Shown here one piece after another: positions 22,131 to 33,105 of a DNA stretch of 64,000 bases. This DNA is from Aspergillus flavus (taxonomy: Eukaryota; Ascomycota; Eurotiomycetes; Eurotiales; Aspergillaceae): positions 1,984,001 to 2,048,000 of the forward strand of contig NC_092407.1 in assembly GCF_009017415.1 (NCBI RefSeq), read 5' to 3'. Both the position numbers and the translations under genes were made by a program. The first letter of the stretch is position 1, and each line of letters opens with the position of its first letter. A model generated the notes under the pieces. That model was not told where the DNA came from. It searched no databases and was given only the letters and a program-made list of their open reading frames with translations.

Positions 22131-24486
22131 TCAAGTAGGAGGCGGTACTGTCTCATCAGGTGGGAGATAGTCTGTGAAGTTGAGGGCATATCCTTCCCAA
22201 AAAAGGCGTAGCATTAAATCGTCATTCCCCAACGGTGGAGGCCAATCAGATGTTTCTCGTAGACTCAAGAAGCCGGAGAGTGATTCCAAGAAGGACTCAT
22301 CCTCGTTCTCTCCCACTCTTGATTCACCATTCAGTGTGGTGATAGGTGCCGACTCTTGGTTGTTTTGCACATCACCATTGGCGTCACTGCTTGGATCCAG
22401 GGTCAATATCCGTTCAACAAATGGCGTTCGGGACTCGTGCCGCTCACGCCGTAGCCGCTCACGGTAGACATCGATGGCCTCAGAAAAGCTCGTGAGAATA
22501 CGATGGTACTGTGCCGCTTGAGGACTCAAGTGTCCTAGTGACCCGAGAAGACGGCATGCGCCGTGGAAGGCATCGCAAATTTCTGAAGTCGTCTGCCCTT
22601 CCGCGAGAAGAGAAAACCCCAAGACTAGGCCGGCCGCGAAGAGCCATGCTCTGTAAGTCCTCATCAGTTTGCTGTAGACTAGGGCTATCTCAACCAAGGC
22701 AGCATTTTCTTACTTCAAGATACACATATTTCCCCACAGAATCCCAGCCTCGGCTGCATCGCAGCACATTTGTGCCATGTAGGTCGCGGCGTCAGTGCAA
22801 ACGCTTGACAATTCAGCAACTTTCTCATTTCCTTCTTCATTGGTTTCTTGACGGAGGGTCGTCTTCCTTGGTCGCTTGCCGCGGATCTGTGGCATAATGT
22901 GCTGGATCAAAGATTGCCGTGTCACAAGGATGACGCCGAAATAGTAAGTGCAAGCGACATGGATGTTCCCAATCATATTTTCCCTGTAGTCTGGGTTCAA
23001 TCCCAAATTGGGTTCTTTCCGGGGCCGTAGACGCAATTTGTCCGGCAGTGCTTGACTCCATTCACGCCAGATTTGCAGGAAGTGGTCGGCAGAACTAGCG
23101 TCCAACTTCTCCCCCTCAGTGAGCCTCTGGACAATAGCCTCTAGCACCGAGGAGGCCTCGTATGCAGCATTGAGGGCCGAAGTGCGATGGCTAGCTTCTT
23201 GGTCGAAGTCATCTACACGAATGTCATCGGTACGGAGTGATGATGTGCTTCCAGGTCTACCTAAGATAGAGCTAGAGACGAGATCGAGCACTCGAATGCT
23301 TTTCCCGATCCGTAGCCTTGCGATTCGATTAGCTTCCTCCAGCAACCAGGAGCTAAGAACATACCTTCTAGCTCTGTCCTCTGCAGGCATCTGTCTGTAC
23401 TGTCCGGAAACATGTAGTCCCAGAACTATAGAAGCTCTTGCTGCTACTCCAATATACATGAAGGCTGCATTTCGACGGCAGGCTCCAAACATATAGAAGG
23501 CCATCAACAGAAAGTCACGGGCCATATAAACTGTTGGGTCCTCTAGAAAACCTCCAAACACCATTTTCCTGGCTTGACAGAAGTATCTTGCTGCACATAT
23601 GAGATCTTCCTGGGTTCTACCTTGGCATTGAGCTCCTATAGCAATCATCATGTATACGGCGGTGAGGTCCTCCTTTACGCTGCTATCCAATCGACCGGCG
23701 TTGGGCATACGAATATTATTGGACACCTTTACCATCCGATTAATCTCCTCCCAACTAAAGAGGTCCAAAAGACCACTGGACTTTCTACCACGTAAGCTAC
23801 AAGTTCAGATTGCGTTTGGCGTAAGAGGCTGATGATGGAGACTCACAACATCTAAGAAGCACTGAATAAGTGCCCATTTCTCTGTCTCCATCAATTCGTC
23901 GGCAAAGAAGTCCGTTCCAGTGTCAGGGACGTCTACTTCGAACATCTTGCGACTATTCTGGCTCTCAGTAAAGCCCATGGGGCCGACATAGCGTTTCACG
24001 ATCGCCTGTAGGAACTGAAGGAACGATACGGCAGCAGCACCGCCCATAAAAACTGATACATCCTTTAGATTAACGTCTGGATCTCACAAGTGGAAGGTCT
24101 CTCATTAGGCGCAACACACCTCTCTCACCGCTAGAGCTATACAGCATAGTAGGCCGTTGCCCCGCGGAGGGCGTTGTATCTCGTGTGCTACGGACATCGT
24201 CGCTTTCCCGCGGTCGTAGTTTCTCGATAGGGGTTACAGTGTTATATATGATTGCCTGGTGGTCAACTTCCGACGGCGTTAATGGTTGTGGTGGATTAGG
24301 ACCGCGAGGTTGGCTGGACTGTGTTCCTCGCTGCTGGGGTGTGAATGCACAGGAATCAGCAGCGCCCTTGGTCTGACATGTTCGACAAGGTCGAGCGCCA
24401 TCGCAACGTTTCTTCGACGCTTTGCAAGCAAGACATGCCCTGACCGAACGCTTCCGGTCTTGTGGTTTGACTCGCGGCCGCGGCAT
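22131..24486 (-). CDS. Zn(II)2Cys6 transcription factor
   Basis: A fungal binuclear-cluster regulator of 723 residues. Four exons fit: 24486-24129, 24052-23847, 23780-22714 and 22671-22131; the sum is divisible by three. Residues 18-47 carry the cluster, beginning CLACKASKKRCDGARPCRTC and a sixth Cys eight residues later, preceded by a basic stretch. After a proline-rich linker, FMGGAAAVSFLQFLQ opens the middle region. The fungal transcription-factor domain (PF04082-like) follows, with ICAARYFCQARKMVFGGFLE, AFMYIGVAARASIVLGLHV and YVLSSWLLE. The third exon's acceptor (AAAG/TCC) is the only one that keeps phase, so that border is less sure. It is divergent from the FAD monooxygenase gene 519 bases away, which is a common layout for a pathway-specific regulator and its target. 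That target link is inferred. Confidence 0.85.
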
Positions 24487-25005
24487 CGGATAGAGGAACG
24501 GGGACGGTGGAGAACGACTGGCTTGCGGTCACAACAAAGTTCCCACACTTGCTGGGCGGGAAGTAAATACACCAGGGATTATTAGCCGCTAGTAAAAGAT
24601 GCGAACAGTAGCACGTAGCAGTACCGAAAGTGGGGCAGTGAGAAATGGAGTTGGAGGAATGGAGTCCATGTTTCTTATCTGGACAGCAAGGAGGTAAAGA
24701 AGGTAATCCCCGGCTTTTGTCAAGACGGTGCGCGGCCCGCACCCCTTCCTCCCCCCGACGGGTAATGCACTTGGTCGTGCATGTTCCGCAAATAAGCGTC
24801 ATGTATTTGCCTCACGCCAGCAGTTCTCATAGGCAAATGAAAGAAGTCAATCAGTGATAAGCTGCGCCATCATAAGTGTGATTTATCATGCCTTCATTCT
24901 ATCCCAGAGTTAAAAGGCCACCTAACCTACGCCTTCACAGTTAGAAATCATTCACACCATCCCAAGCACACTACGATATCTCCTGTACTTCATTCAACTG
25001 CAACT
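24487..25005. promoter_or_regulatory. Divergent promoter between Zn2Cys6 regulator and FAD monooxygenase
   Basis: 519 bases shared by the two 5' ends. Overlapping frames on both strands here are shadows. Binuclear-cluster proteins bind CGG half-sites, and some are present, but without a known spacing I cannot name a site. Confidence 0.45.
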
Positions 25006-26641
25006 ATGGGCTCTCATCAAGAATCTTGGAGGCGACTAAATGTAGGTGTGGTTGGTGGTGGTATTGGTGGCATGTCCGTCGCTATCGCCCTCCGCCGCGC
25101 CGGTCATGAAGTGACCATCTACGAACGCAACGACTTCGCTGGCGAGGTCGGCGCCTCAGTTTCATGTGCTGCCAATGGTACAAGATGGCTTCACGAGTGG
25201 GGTGTGGATGTCGAAAAGGGTGACCCGGTCGTACTGCGCAAGCTCATCAACCGTGACTGGAAGACTGGCGAACCGGTCAGTGTCTACGACCTCGAGGATT
25301 ACGAGGAAAGATGGGGTTATGTCTACAACATGTTCCATCGTCAGTACATGCATGCGATGTTGAAGGACTGTGCGCTACAAGAGGATGGAGAGGGTACTCC
25401 AGCTAAGCTCCAAGTTAACCATGCGGTACACTCCATCTCTACTACGATGCTACTAGACGAACAGGTCCAAGCTAACATCCCCTTCAGTGCAAAGATATCG
25501 ACCTATCCACCGGTGTCATCACGTTCACAAACGGAGTCCAAGCTCAACATGACCTGATAATTGGCGCCGACGGCATTGGTTCGGTCGTTCGTGGTATCAT
25601 AGGACTTCGTCCAGAGAAGAAGGCTTCAGACCAGAGTTGCCTACATGCCAACGTCCGTACAGAAGACGCCGTCCGACTTGGCCTGGTTGACTACTCTCAA
25701 AACAGTGCGCTGGAGTACTGGGGCGGCCAAGAAGGCAAGTGGGACAAGATTGTACTCTCACCATGCAATGGTGGCCGCTTGCTATCGTACTACTGCTTTT
25801 TCTCGAGAGAGAAGGGCGACTTCAGCAATCACACCTGGGGCAGTGCAGACCGGCCGGTGGAGGAGCTACTGGAGAAGTATCCAGAGCTCGATCGTCAAGT
25901 ATTTTCTCACCTATCTATCGGCACAGAGATCCGGCCGTGGCGTTTGTGGGTTCAGTAAGCCGACATCATTCTCCTCTATTGACATCTTGTACTGACGCAA
26001 ATTCCGCAGCCAACCATATCCATACATCGCCCGTGATATGGTGTGTTTGCTCGGTGATGCAGGTCATCCGGTACAGCGTTATCCCTTAGCATACTAGACG
26101 ATCAACGAGGCTAATATAATACAGATGATGCCTCACCAAAGCCAGGGTGCCTGTATGGCAATTGAAGATGCCGCAGCGCTTGGAATCCTTTTCAACAAGG
26201 ACAACTTCACTGGAGATATTGCTGAAACTCTCGCCATCTATGACGAAATCCGATTGCCACGAGCTACGAAGGTTCAATCTGCCGCAGCAAAGGCGGCTTA
26301 TAATATCAATGAACGGATAGGTAAGCAATGCCGCTGCAGTTGCCGTTGGAAAGGAAGTGGCTGACATGTTTTCAAGGGTTCTCGAGCAATACTACAAACT
26401 CCGTGTACAAAGTTGAAGATGAGAAGAAGAAGCTGACTATTGAAGAGATGAATGCGTAAGTAAATAACTCTTTTGGCCAATATCTCTGCAGCAGGCTCTG
26501 ACTATCTGATCAAGGTACGATATGTACAAGGATATCGAAGAAGCGATCGCAAGGCGCAAAGGGTTACCTTTCACAGCACCATACACCAAGGGACTACCAT
26601 TCGGCCTGAAGCTGTCAAATGGAGTGACAGTCGGAGAATAA
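25006..26641 (+). CDS. FAD-dependent aromatic monooxygenase (salicylate hydroxylase-like)
   Basis: A class A flavin monooxygenase that would hydroxylate an aromatic ring with NAD(P)H and O2. The exact substrate is unknown; salicylate or a hydroxybenzoate is likely by family. Six exons (25006-25425, 25488-25954, 26010-26070, 26125-26320, 26377-26455 and 26515-26641) give 449 residues, with all phases matching. Landmarks are VGVVGGGIGGMSVAIALRRA (FAD ADP-binding GxGxxG), DLIIGADGIGSVVRG (the DG motif binding FAD and NAD(P)H), and MVCLLGDAGHPMMPHQSQGA (the GD motif), followed by AIEDAAALG. There is no signal peptide or membrane segment, so it is cytosolic. It is divergent from the Zn2Cys6 regulator, which may control it. 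It appears intact. Confidence 0.88.
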
Positions 26642-27248
26642 TCTACGATTTATTTGCTGAATGCTCCTTTCAATATTGCTTTTGTGACATTAGCCTGGTT
26701 TATGCTACTTCTCACCAAAGTGATACTCGTGATCCATCTTTCCATCTGTATATTCCCAATTTCTTTCATGATTACGATTTGCCAATTTCCCCTGAAACGA
26801 TACTTTGGTTACCTTATGAGACACTTCAGCGGGAAGTTTCGATATAGCATATGCTGCAGAAATACCGAAAACATATCATTACCAATATATTCCTTACAAG
26901 TAACGATGTACTACTGACAGGTGAATATCCCTCATCTTCGGAAACAGGGTGATACTAAGGGGGTCTCGTGAAAGTCGCATTATTCAATGACAAGAGCGGA
27001 CAGATCCATAAACACTTACAAGTGAATGGAGTTGTAGCCTTGTTCACCCTCTACTATCACTTCTTGGTCTTCATCATCACACGTCCATCTCCAGTTCATC
27101 AAACCAGACCAGGCTACTAAGCCGAAAACGACTACTTGTATCTACTTCTCTAGAACATCACTCTTTTTTGCAACTCCATTACGGCCTATCGTACTCAGAA
27201 TCAGAACTGTCCCTCGTCTTCCTAAAGTGCGTCTAAGACGAATTCAAA
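26642..27248. other. Intergenic region
   Basis: About 600 bases between the monooxygenase stop and the BTB gene start. The open frames read here are short and show no domain. The right part is C/T-rich, as is usual for a fungal promoter. Confidence 0.45.
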
Positions 27249-28036
27249 ATGACGACGGAAAACAGCGCCGCATTTCACGAGTGAGTTTTTGCTCAAATAC
27301 GAAAGACCCAAGAGCAGCAGAATATCAGAAGTATGTTAATAGCCTCAACAGATTCCTCACGTCGGACTTCGTCTCCCTTCAGGCTCTCAACTCCACGCGT
27401 GTGTTCAAGGTCCACAAAACACTTCTTGACGCCAAATGCAAAACTGTTGCTTCGGCATTCAACGGTAATTTTACTGAGCGGCAGTATGGAGTGTATACTT
27501 TTTCTGATGCCTCGGAGGAGACCCTGGCGCGATTCCTCGAATGGGCCTATGGGGGAGACTATACCAAGCCCGCGGTAAAGCGTAAAGACACGACATCTGA
27601 AAAAGTCAACAAAGGACCTGCTGGTGATCAGCTAGAGAGCCTTGACCATCCACTGGTGGCTCATATGGCATTGTATATCTTCAGCGAAGTTTATATTGTC
27701 CCGAACCTGAAAGAACTTGCCTTTACCAAGATCAAGGAGGCCATTGAGCTCATAGAGAGGCCAGAGACTGCGGACGATTGCCTTGGTGTCATCTCTCTTT
27801 TGAAGCTTGCATATACGAAGATACCTGCAAACACGTCCTCGGCAGAACTTCAAGAGTGGTTGGCGCATTATGCCGCATTCGGTTTGGAGGAGCTCCGCGA
27901 TCAGCCTTCGTTCAATGACGTCCTCAGACTTAGTCCAGATCTGGCTTCGAAAATACTGAGTTACTTGAACCCAACCGATTCTCCTCCTTGGTCAGGTGGG
28001 CGGTGTAAGCCTTGGGGATATAGAAGTTGGCAATGA
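27249..28036 (+). CDS. BTB/POZ domain protein
   Basis: A protein with one BTB domain, the fold used for dimerisation and for binding cullin-3 in ubiquitin ligases. Its partner is unknown. The domain reads LNSTRVFKVHKTLLDAKCKT then VASAFNGNFTERQYGVYTFS and ARFLEWAYGGDY. It is followed by a helical region with ALYIFSEVYIVPNLKELAFT typical of fungal BTB proteins, ending at residue ~250. The 5' end is uncertain. An ATG at 27,249 in a good context reads MTTENSAAFHE and needs a short intron (GTGAGT to AAG, near 27,281-27,312) to reach the domain frame. Without it the domain frame runs upstream with no ATG, only a GTG at 27,227. The rest is a single uninterrupted exon. Confidence 0.75.
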
Positions 28037-28400
28037 TTTCGGTGCGCCATGTACTCATTTTCTACATCCGGCGTATAGCTTGTGTGGTGGTAATGGCATG
28101 GGAAAGGGGGACTCTAAGGACGGCGTTGAAGAGTTATCGCGCAATACACTAATTAATTGAGCTCAATTGCCGATCATTGTAAAATCAATGGATAATTATC
28201 CGCCATAGTATGGGAAGAGATGAGGGGTAAATCTATCACCTCATTTTCCGAGTCGGTACAATTCCGACTTCTCTTTCTTACTTATTACTTTGACGATCTC
28301 CTCTCCTACAGAATAATTCTTAATATTGAGTTACCACGCAGAAATAGACTGGACGTTGTTATAGTTTGTAATACAACACAGAAACCTCATCACAAAGACC
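28037..28400. other. Intergenic region
   Basis: About 365 bases between the BTB stop and the aldo-keto reductase start. I see no gene or repeat in it. Confidence 0.5.
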
Positions 28401-29751
28401 ATGTCTCTAGGAAGGACCTTCAAACTCAACTCGGGATACAACATCCCCGCTATTGGATTGGGAACTTGGGTACGTATCGAAGGGCGCGCCAGAGAATGAC
28501 ACCGATCGTACTTGGCATTTACTAACAATCTTAGCTCTCAAAACCACACGAGGTCGAGAATGCCGTCGAGGCGGCTCTGCGCGCAGGATACCGCCATATC
28601 GATGCCGCAGCATGCTACCAGAACGAGAATGAAGTAGGAAACGGCTGGAAGAAGTCGGGCGTCCCTCGAGATCAGATCTTCGTCAGTAACTCCTTTGCCA
28701 GGCAATTGCTTTTTCGTCAATGTGAATACTGTGGCATGGGCTGACTGCAAGATAGATCACTAGCAAGCTATGGAACACACATCACCATCCCGAACATGTC
28801 GAGGAGGCAGTCAACAAGACCCTGAAGGACCTTCAGACAGACTACCTGGATCTATACTTGGTTTGTTCGCCCTTGTATGACATTCAACACAGAAACTCGC
28901 TCTAACTTTGTCAGATCCACTGGCCCGTCGCATTTGAACATACAAACGAAACTCTCACGCCTATCGATCCGGTCACGAAGCGATTCCGGTTGGCGAACGT
29001 TCCTATCGCCGATACATGGGCTGCTCTGGAGAAGCTCGTGGAGGCTAAAAAGATCCGAAGCATTGGTATTAGCAATTTTACCCAGGACAAGATTGACGAC
29101 CTTCTTAAGACGGCTAAGATTCCCCCGGCTGTCAACCAAATCGAAGCCCATCCTTATCTCCAACAGCCCGGTTTGCATAAGTACCTGAAGGAGAAGGTCA
29201 AGATATCTTTATTGCCAGACGTGCTTGAGAGGATAAACGCTAATATGCTTACAGAATATCCTGTCCGTCGCATATAGCCCTCTGGGCAACAATATCTACA
29301 ACGCCCCACGGTATGGCCCTCATCCCTCTACAGCAATTACCCCACGACACACAGTCCACTAATACTCATGAATGTGGCAGTGTTGTCGACGACCCCGATG
29401 TTAAAGCGATTGCCGATAAGTTGGGCAAAGACCCCGCCGCCCTTTTGATCTCGTGGGCAGTCCAGCGTGGCACTGCTGTGCTGCCGAAGAGTGTCACCCC
29501 ATCGCGAATTGAAAGCAACTTCCAGGGTACATTCCTACCCCGTTTCTATATTTTGAGTCTGTAACCAGAAGCTGATTGCTTTAGATTTCATTATTCCCGA
29601 CGCTGAATTCGAAGCCCTGAACAAACTTGACCGTAACCAGAGATATAACTTCCCCTTCCGTTGGGGAATTGATGTCTTTGGGGAAGTGGGAGCTGAAGAA
29701 ACTGAGAGACGGGCGGAGGAACATGCTGCGAAGCAGAGAGAGGGAGCTTAG
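28401..29751 (+). CDS. Aldo-keto reductase
   Basis: An NADPH-dependent aldo-keto reductase (aldose or glycerol dehydrogenase type) reducing aldehydes and ketones in the cytosol. The start reads [23 protein letters not shown]. Several short introns interrupt the gene, giving about 325 residues. The catalytic set is visible: Asp and Tyr in [18 protein letters not shown], Lys in [14 protein letters not shown], and His in LDLYLIHWPVAF. Further family blocks are [37 protein letters not shown] and the NADPH-binding [16 protein letters not shown]. The C-terminal tail is Glu/Arg-rich. An intron after YLKEK and one after the small [11 protein letters not shown] exon are needed to keep the frame. Probably intact. 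Confidence 0.85.
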
Positions 29752-30230
29752 ACATTGAGCATCGTGTACGAGTGTGTTTGCTAGATCTCTAAATATCCAT
29801 TTTTTGGGGGTTGTCTCCATAGCTGTATAAACAGCTTGAATTATATATATCCGCACAGATTTTAGACGCAAGTAAAGACCCAGAGATAAACTCATGAAAA
29901 AGCCTTAAAATAAAGGCTAAATAAGACAGAAAGAAGAAAGAAGCAGAAGAGAAGAGCTCCGCCTATTCCTACAGGAGCAGTAAAGCGCCGTCAACTCATG
30001 CATGAAGTATGACCTGGATGCAAGCACTGCTGGTAATTCATTGGATGTTTAAATGCTCGGGAAACCACCCCAAGCAAACCGAATTAATTCCTCCTGCACC
30101 CCAATCAAACCCAAGCATTAAAAGCCACAAAGCTATCCTACAACATAACCTAGATAATAACCGGATCAACTCGTGCAGATTGATAAGCTGGATCAATTAA
30201 TATACATTTCCACATCAAAACGTCATTACC
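29752..30230. other. Intergenic region
   Basis: About 480 bases with the 3' end of the reductase gene and the promoter of the acetyltransferase gene. The middle is purine-rich (near 29,925-29,960). No gene is supported. Confidence 0.45.
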
Positions 30231-31168
30231 ATGTCGTCCTCCGGTAAAGACAGGGTTACGAAGAATAAATCGGCGCGGCGAGAAGAGACAAGGCGCAAAA
30301 TCGAACAATTAAGCAAAAAGCTGGGGAAAGGTATGCGACCCCGTTAAAACATCCATATACGTCAATTACTCCAGGGCGGACCAAGCATTTGCGTTGCGAC
30401 ACCCAAGTACATGATAGGCTTGATTGGACGCGTTCTAACGCGTTTCTAGATGGCAAAAAAAGGTTGCCCCTGGTGGAGCGCACCAACAAATTATCGCTGT
30501 TCGAATTTATGAAGTCATATGTATCTGCTGAGGACCTCGAATGTCGGGGAAGTCCTGCTAAGAACGCGACTGTATCGGGAAGTGAGCAAGAGTTACATTA
30601 CTGGCTCGATATTTACACTGCTGCTTCTATTCCGGATGCAGATTTTGAGGCTTGCTTCAAATTAATTGAAGAGACGTCTTCAGATGCTTACAAAGAGTCT
30701 GGCTGGGGATGGTCTCCGAAGAAAAAAACCAAGGAGATGCGACTGCCTGATATGAGATATTTGATTTTGCGACGAGGTCCGAAGACAACCCCTGAGAACA
30801 CAGGTAGTGCGGAAGGGGGCATAGCACCCCCCACCGGGCAATTTCTAGGGTTTACCTCGTTTATGGTCACGTATGAGGATGGGAAAGAGGTGGTTTACTG
30901 TTATGAGATCCACTTGTCCTCGGCGGCTCAAGGCCTGGGACTTGGTTCGCAGTTGATGATGCGACTGGTGAACATCGGGCGACGCATCGGCCTGGAAAAA
31001 GTGATGCTGACTGTCTTCAGATCGAATGACAAGGCAGTAAGGTTTTATTATAAGCTTGGGTTCACGGAGGACGAGTATTCCCCACCACCTCGCATACTGC
31101 GAAACGGAATGGTGAAGGAGCCGGACTATATGATTCTGTCTAAGTCGTTGCGGTCTAACCGGAGATGA
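30231..31168 (+). CDS. N-alpha-acetyltransferase NatD (Naa40-type)
   Basis: A GNAT-fold enzyme that acetylates the N-terminal serine of histones H4 and H2A, related to Naa40/NatD. Exon 1 starts at 30,231 with a basic segment; an intron of about 45 nt ends near 30,374, and the remaining exon runs to 31,168. About 297 residues result. Conserved blocks are RTNKLSLFEFMKSYVS, ESGWGWSPKKKTKEM, GFTSFMVTYEDGKEVVYCYE, IHLSSAAQGLGLGSQLMMRL (the acetyl-CoA-binding QGxGxG), and MLTVFRSNDKAVRFYYKLGF then DEYSPPPRILRNG, all typical of the family. It lies tail to tail with the PIG-U gene, with about 73 bases between the stops. It appears intact. Confidence 0.9.
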
Positions 31169-31241
31169 CCACAATATCGATACACGCCACGGTGTTCGCA
31201 ATCAAGGCTGCTGTATTCATGTATAATAAAGATACCATATC

Positions 31242-32731
31242 TTACACTTGTCTAGCCTCTTTGCCTCGCATTTCGGGATTCTCTTGCTCCCATTCATCTC
31301 TGAGCACGGCAAAAATAGTGTCTGCCAGTAATATCGATAGCCCTAAGCTCCACACCAGGGTGATGGCGTAGAAGAAGTTGGCATTGCCGGAGCCGGCATA
31401 GATCCATAAATGATAGAACGCGGGGCCCAAAAGCGTGGCATACAAAAGAGCTGACACCGCGAAGAAAGTGTAGCGCATCACTATCCACGGTTAGTGAACA
31501 TCATCATCCGATAGATCTTCATACTTACGAGGGAAAAGATGCCTATAAAGGGGTAGGAGGGCGAAGTATAATGAGGCGTCTGAGATGCTAGGGTAAGGTT
31601 TGAAGACCGCGAAGATTCCCAATAGAGAGGTGATAACAAATAGAGGTTGCCTCCGCAGTCGCACGGTTAGCCCACCAACGTATGCCGCTAGATGAAGCCA
31701 GAAAACTCCAAGGAAGAATTCCCGGAACGAGTCGAACATTTCGATGAAGAAGTACCACCAAAGGCCTACGTTAGGTGTTAAATCAGGAACAAGTAACTGG
31801 AAGCCATATGTCGCAGAGATAAACTGAGAGAAGTCTCCAACGACTAAGCAAGATATTCCAAGTAGACCGGCTATGCTAAGCAAAAAGACTGCCATATGCT
31901 GTATGGCGAAGATGGCGACTCCAGACGGTGGCTTTGGTCCTTGAGCACGTCGGTCATAACAGAGAAGCACGAGAGGGATGAACAAGAGGGCTGGGTAAAT
32001 CGACAAGTATGATGCGAACCCTAGGGAAAGCATAGCGTTGAGAGTATTTCCGCTGACGGCACTGGACAGTGCGTATAGGATTCCGGTAGTGGTAAAGACG
32101 CTCGTTGACCGGCCAAGGCATGTTGCGATAGTAAACGGGTTGAAGAGAAACCTGGCCAGTCAGATAAGATACTCCACTCGAAGGGACATCGCATATTACC
32201 ATGCTGCAACAGAAACCCCGTCCCATCTGATATGTTTCCGCAATGCTGAGAATAACCTCCCCGAGACTGCCTGTCCTGAATCGGAAATCGTGATCAAAGC
32301 GTTCGCGTTTATAAGATCGATCAATGAGTAGAAAAGTGCGGTCAGTAAGGGAAGTTCTCGAGCGTTCGGAAGCAAAGCAAAAATAGGGAGAAAAAGCGGC
32401 GCCTTCATAGGTTATTAGAAGAGTATCATTTAGTTACATAGGCCAGGTTACCTACCTGATGGAAGACGCCTCCGTCATAAGGGGAAACATTCCGCGTGTA
32501 TAGAAAAAGACCTTCCTGAACTGAGGCAATTTACGTAAGTATCTTTGCATTGCATCGAAGCGCAGTTGCTCGATCACATTGTCACTCACGTCGTTTGAAG
32601 CTGGTGACCGGTGTCGATACCTCAACTCTTCCGGTCAACAAGTCGGGGAGCGACGGGAAAAGGACCAAGAGAAGGAGCCGCAGGGCGAATGCGCCCGCGA
32701 ACACGGCTGCTTGCCTTCGATCAACCGACAT
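31242..32731 (-). CDS. GPI transamidase subunit PIG-U (Gab1/Cdc91-like)
   Basis: A polytopic ER membrane subunit of the GPI transamidase, which attaches GPI anchors to proteins. The minus-strand start at 32,731 reads MSVDRRQAAVFAGAFALRLL, with a first hydrophobic helix. Then, across several introns, come YTRNVSPYDGGVFHQ, FYSLIDLINANALITI, YIFNPFTIATCLGRSTSVF, FASYLSIYPALLF and the well-conserved NVGLWWYFFIEMFDSFREFF. The last intron (starting at a GTAAGT near 31,531) joins LYRHLFP to MRYTFFAVSALLY. The C-terminus is KEARQV. It is essential in yeast. The 5' neighbour is the Zn2Cys6 gene on the same strand. Confidence 0.88.
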
Positions 32732-33105
32732 GACACTATCAGGAAATATTCCTAGTGCTGTACATAGCCGAACGGGGTCAACAGGCCCGGTGGAATTGGC
32801 CTGGGAAACTGTTCGTGTTTGTCGGTTGGTCCAGCTGTCCCTTTTCCATATCAATCGCCCTGCCAAGACTCTCCGCCTTTTCCGTCCGCAGTGCACGGAC
32901 CATCGGATATGCCTCCAGTTACTATCAATAATTATTCTACCTTCACAGATCACTATCCTGAATTGTTCAATGTGGCCTTGTCTATACGTCCTTTTCCGCT
33001 TACGACTATTTTGTAGACTCGTATATCGTCGTCTCAAGACGCATTGACATCTTCAAAACTAAAGTTATGATCATTTCAACGATGATCATCAAAGAGATAT
33101 CATAC
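32732..33105. other. PIG-U promoter region and 3' flank of the next gene
   Basis: About 375 bases between two minus-strand genes. The open frame that extends the PIG-U frame upstream (to 33,037) has no ATG fitting the family start and is taken as 5' flank. Confidence 0.45.

Noticed and set aside
22131..22697. Separate 188-codon secreted protein gene (hydrophobic start)
   Set aside because: It is the last exon of the Zn2Cys6 regulator, joined through a 42-nt intron in matching phase.
24356..24802. 148-codon minus-strand frame upstream of the Zn2Cys6 gene
   Set aside because: It overlaps the true first exon out of phase and extends into the divergent promoter; no domain is seen.
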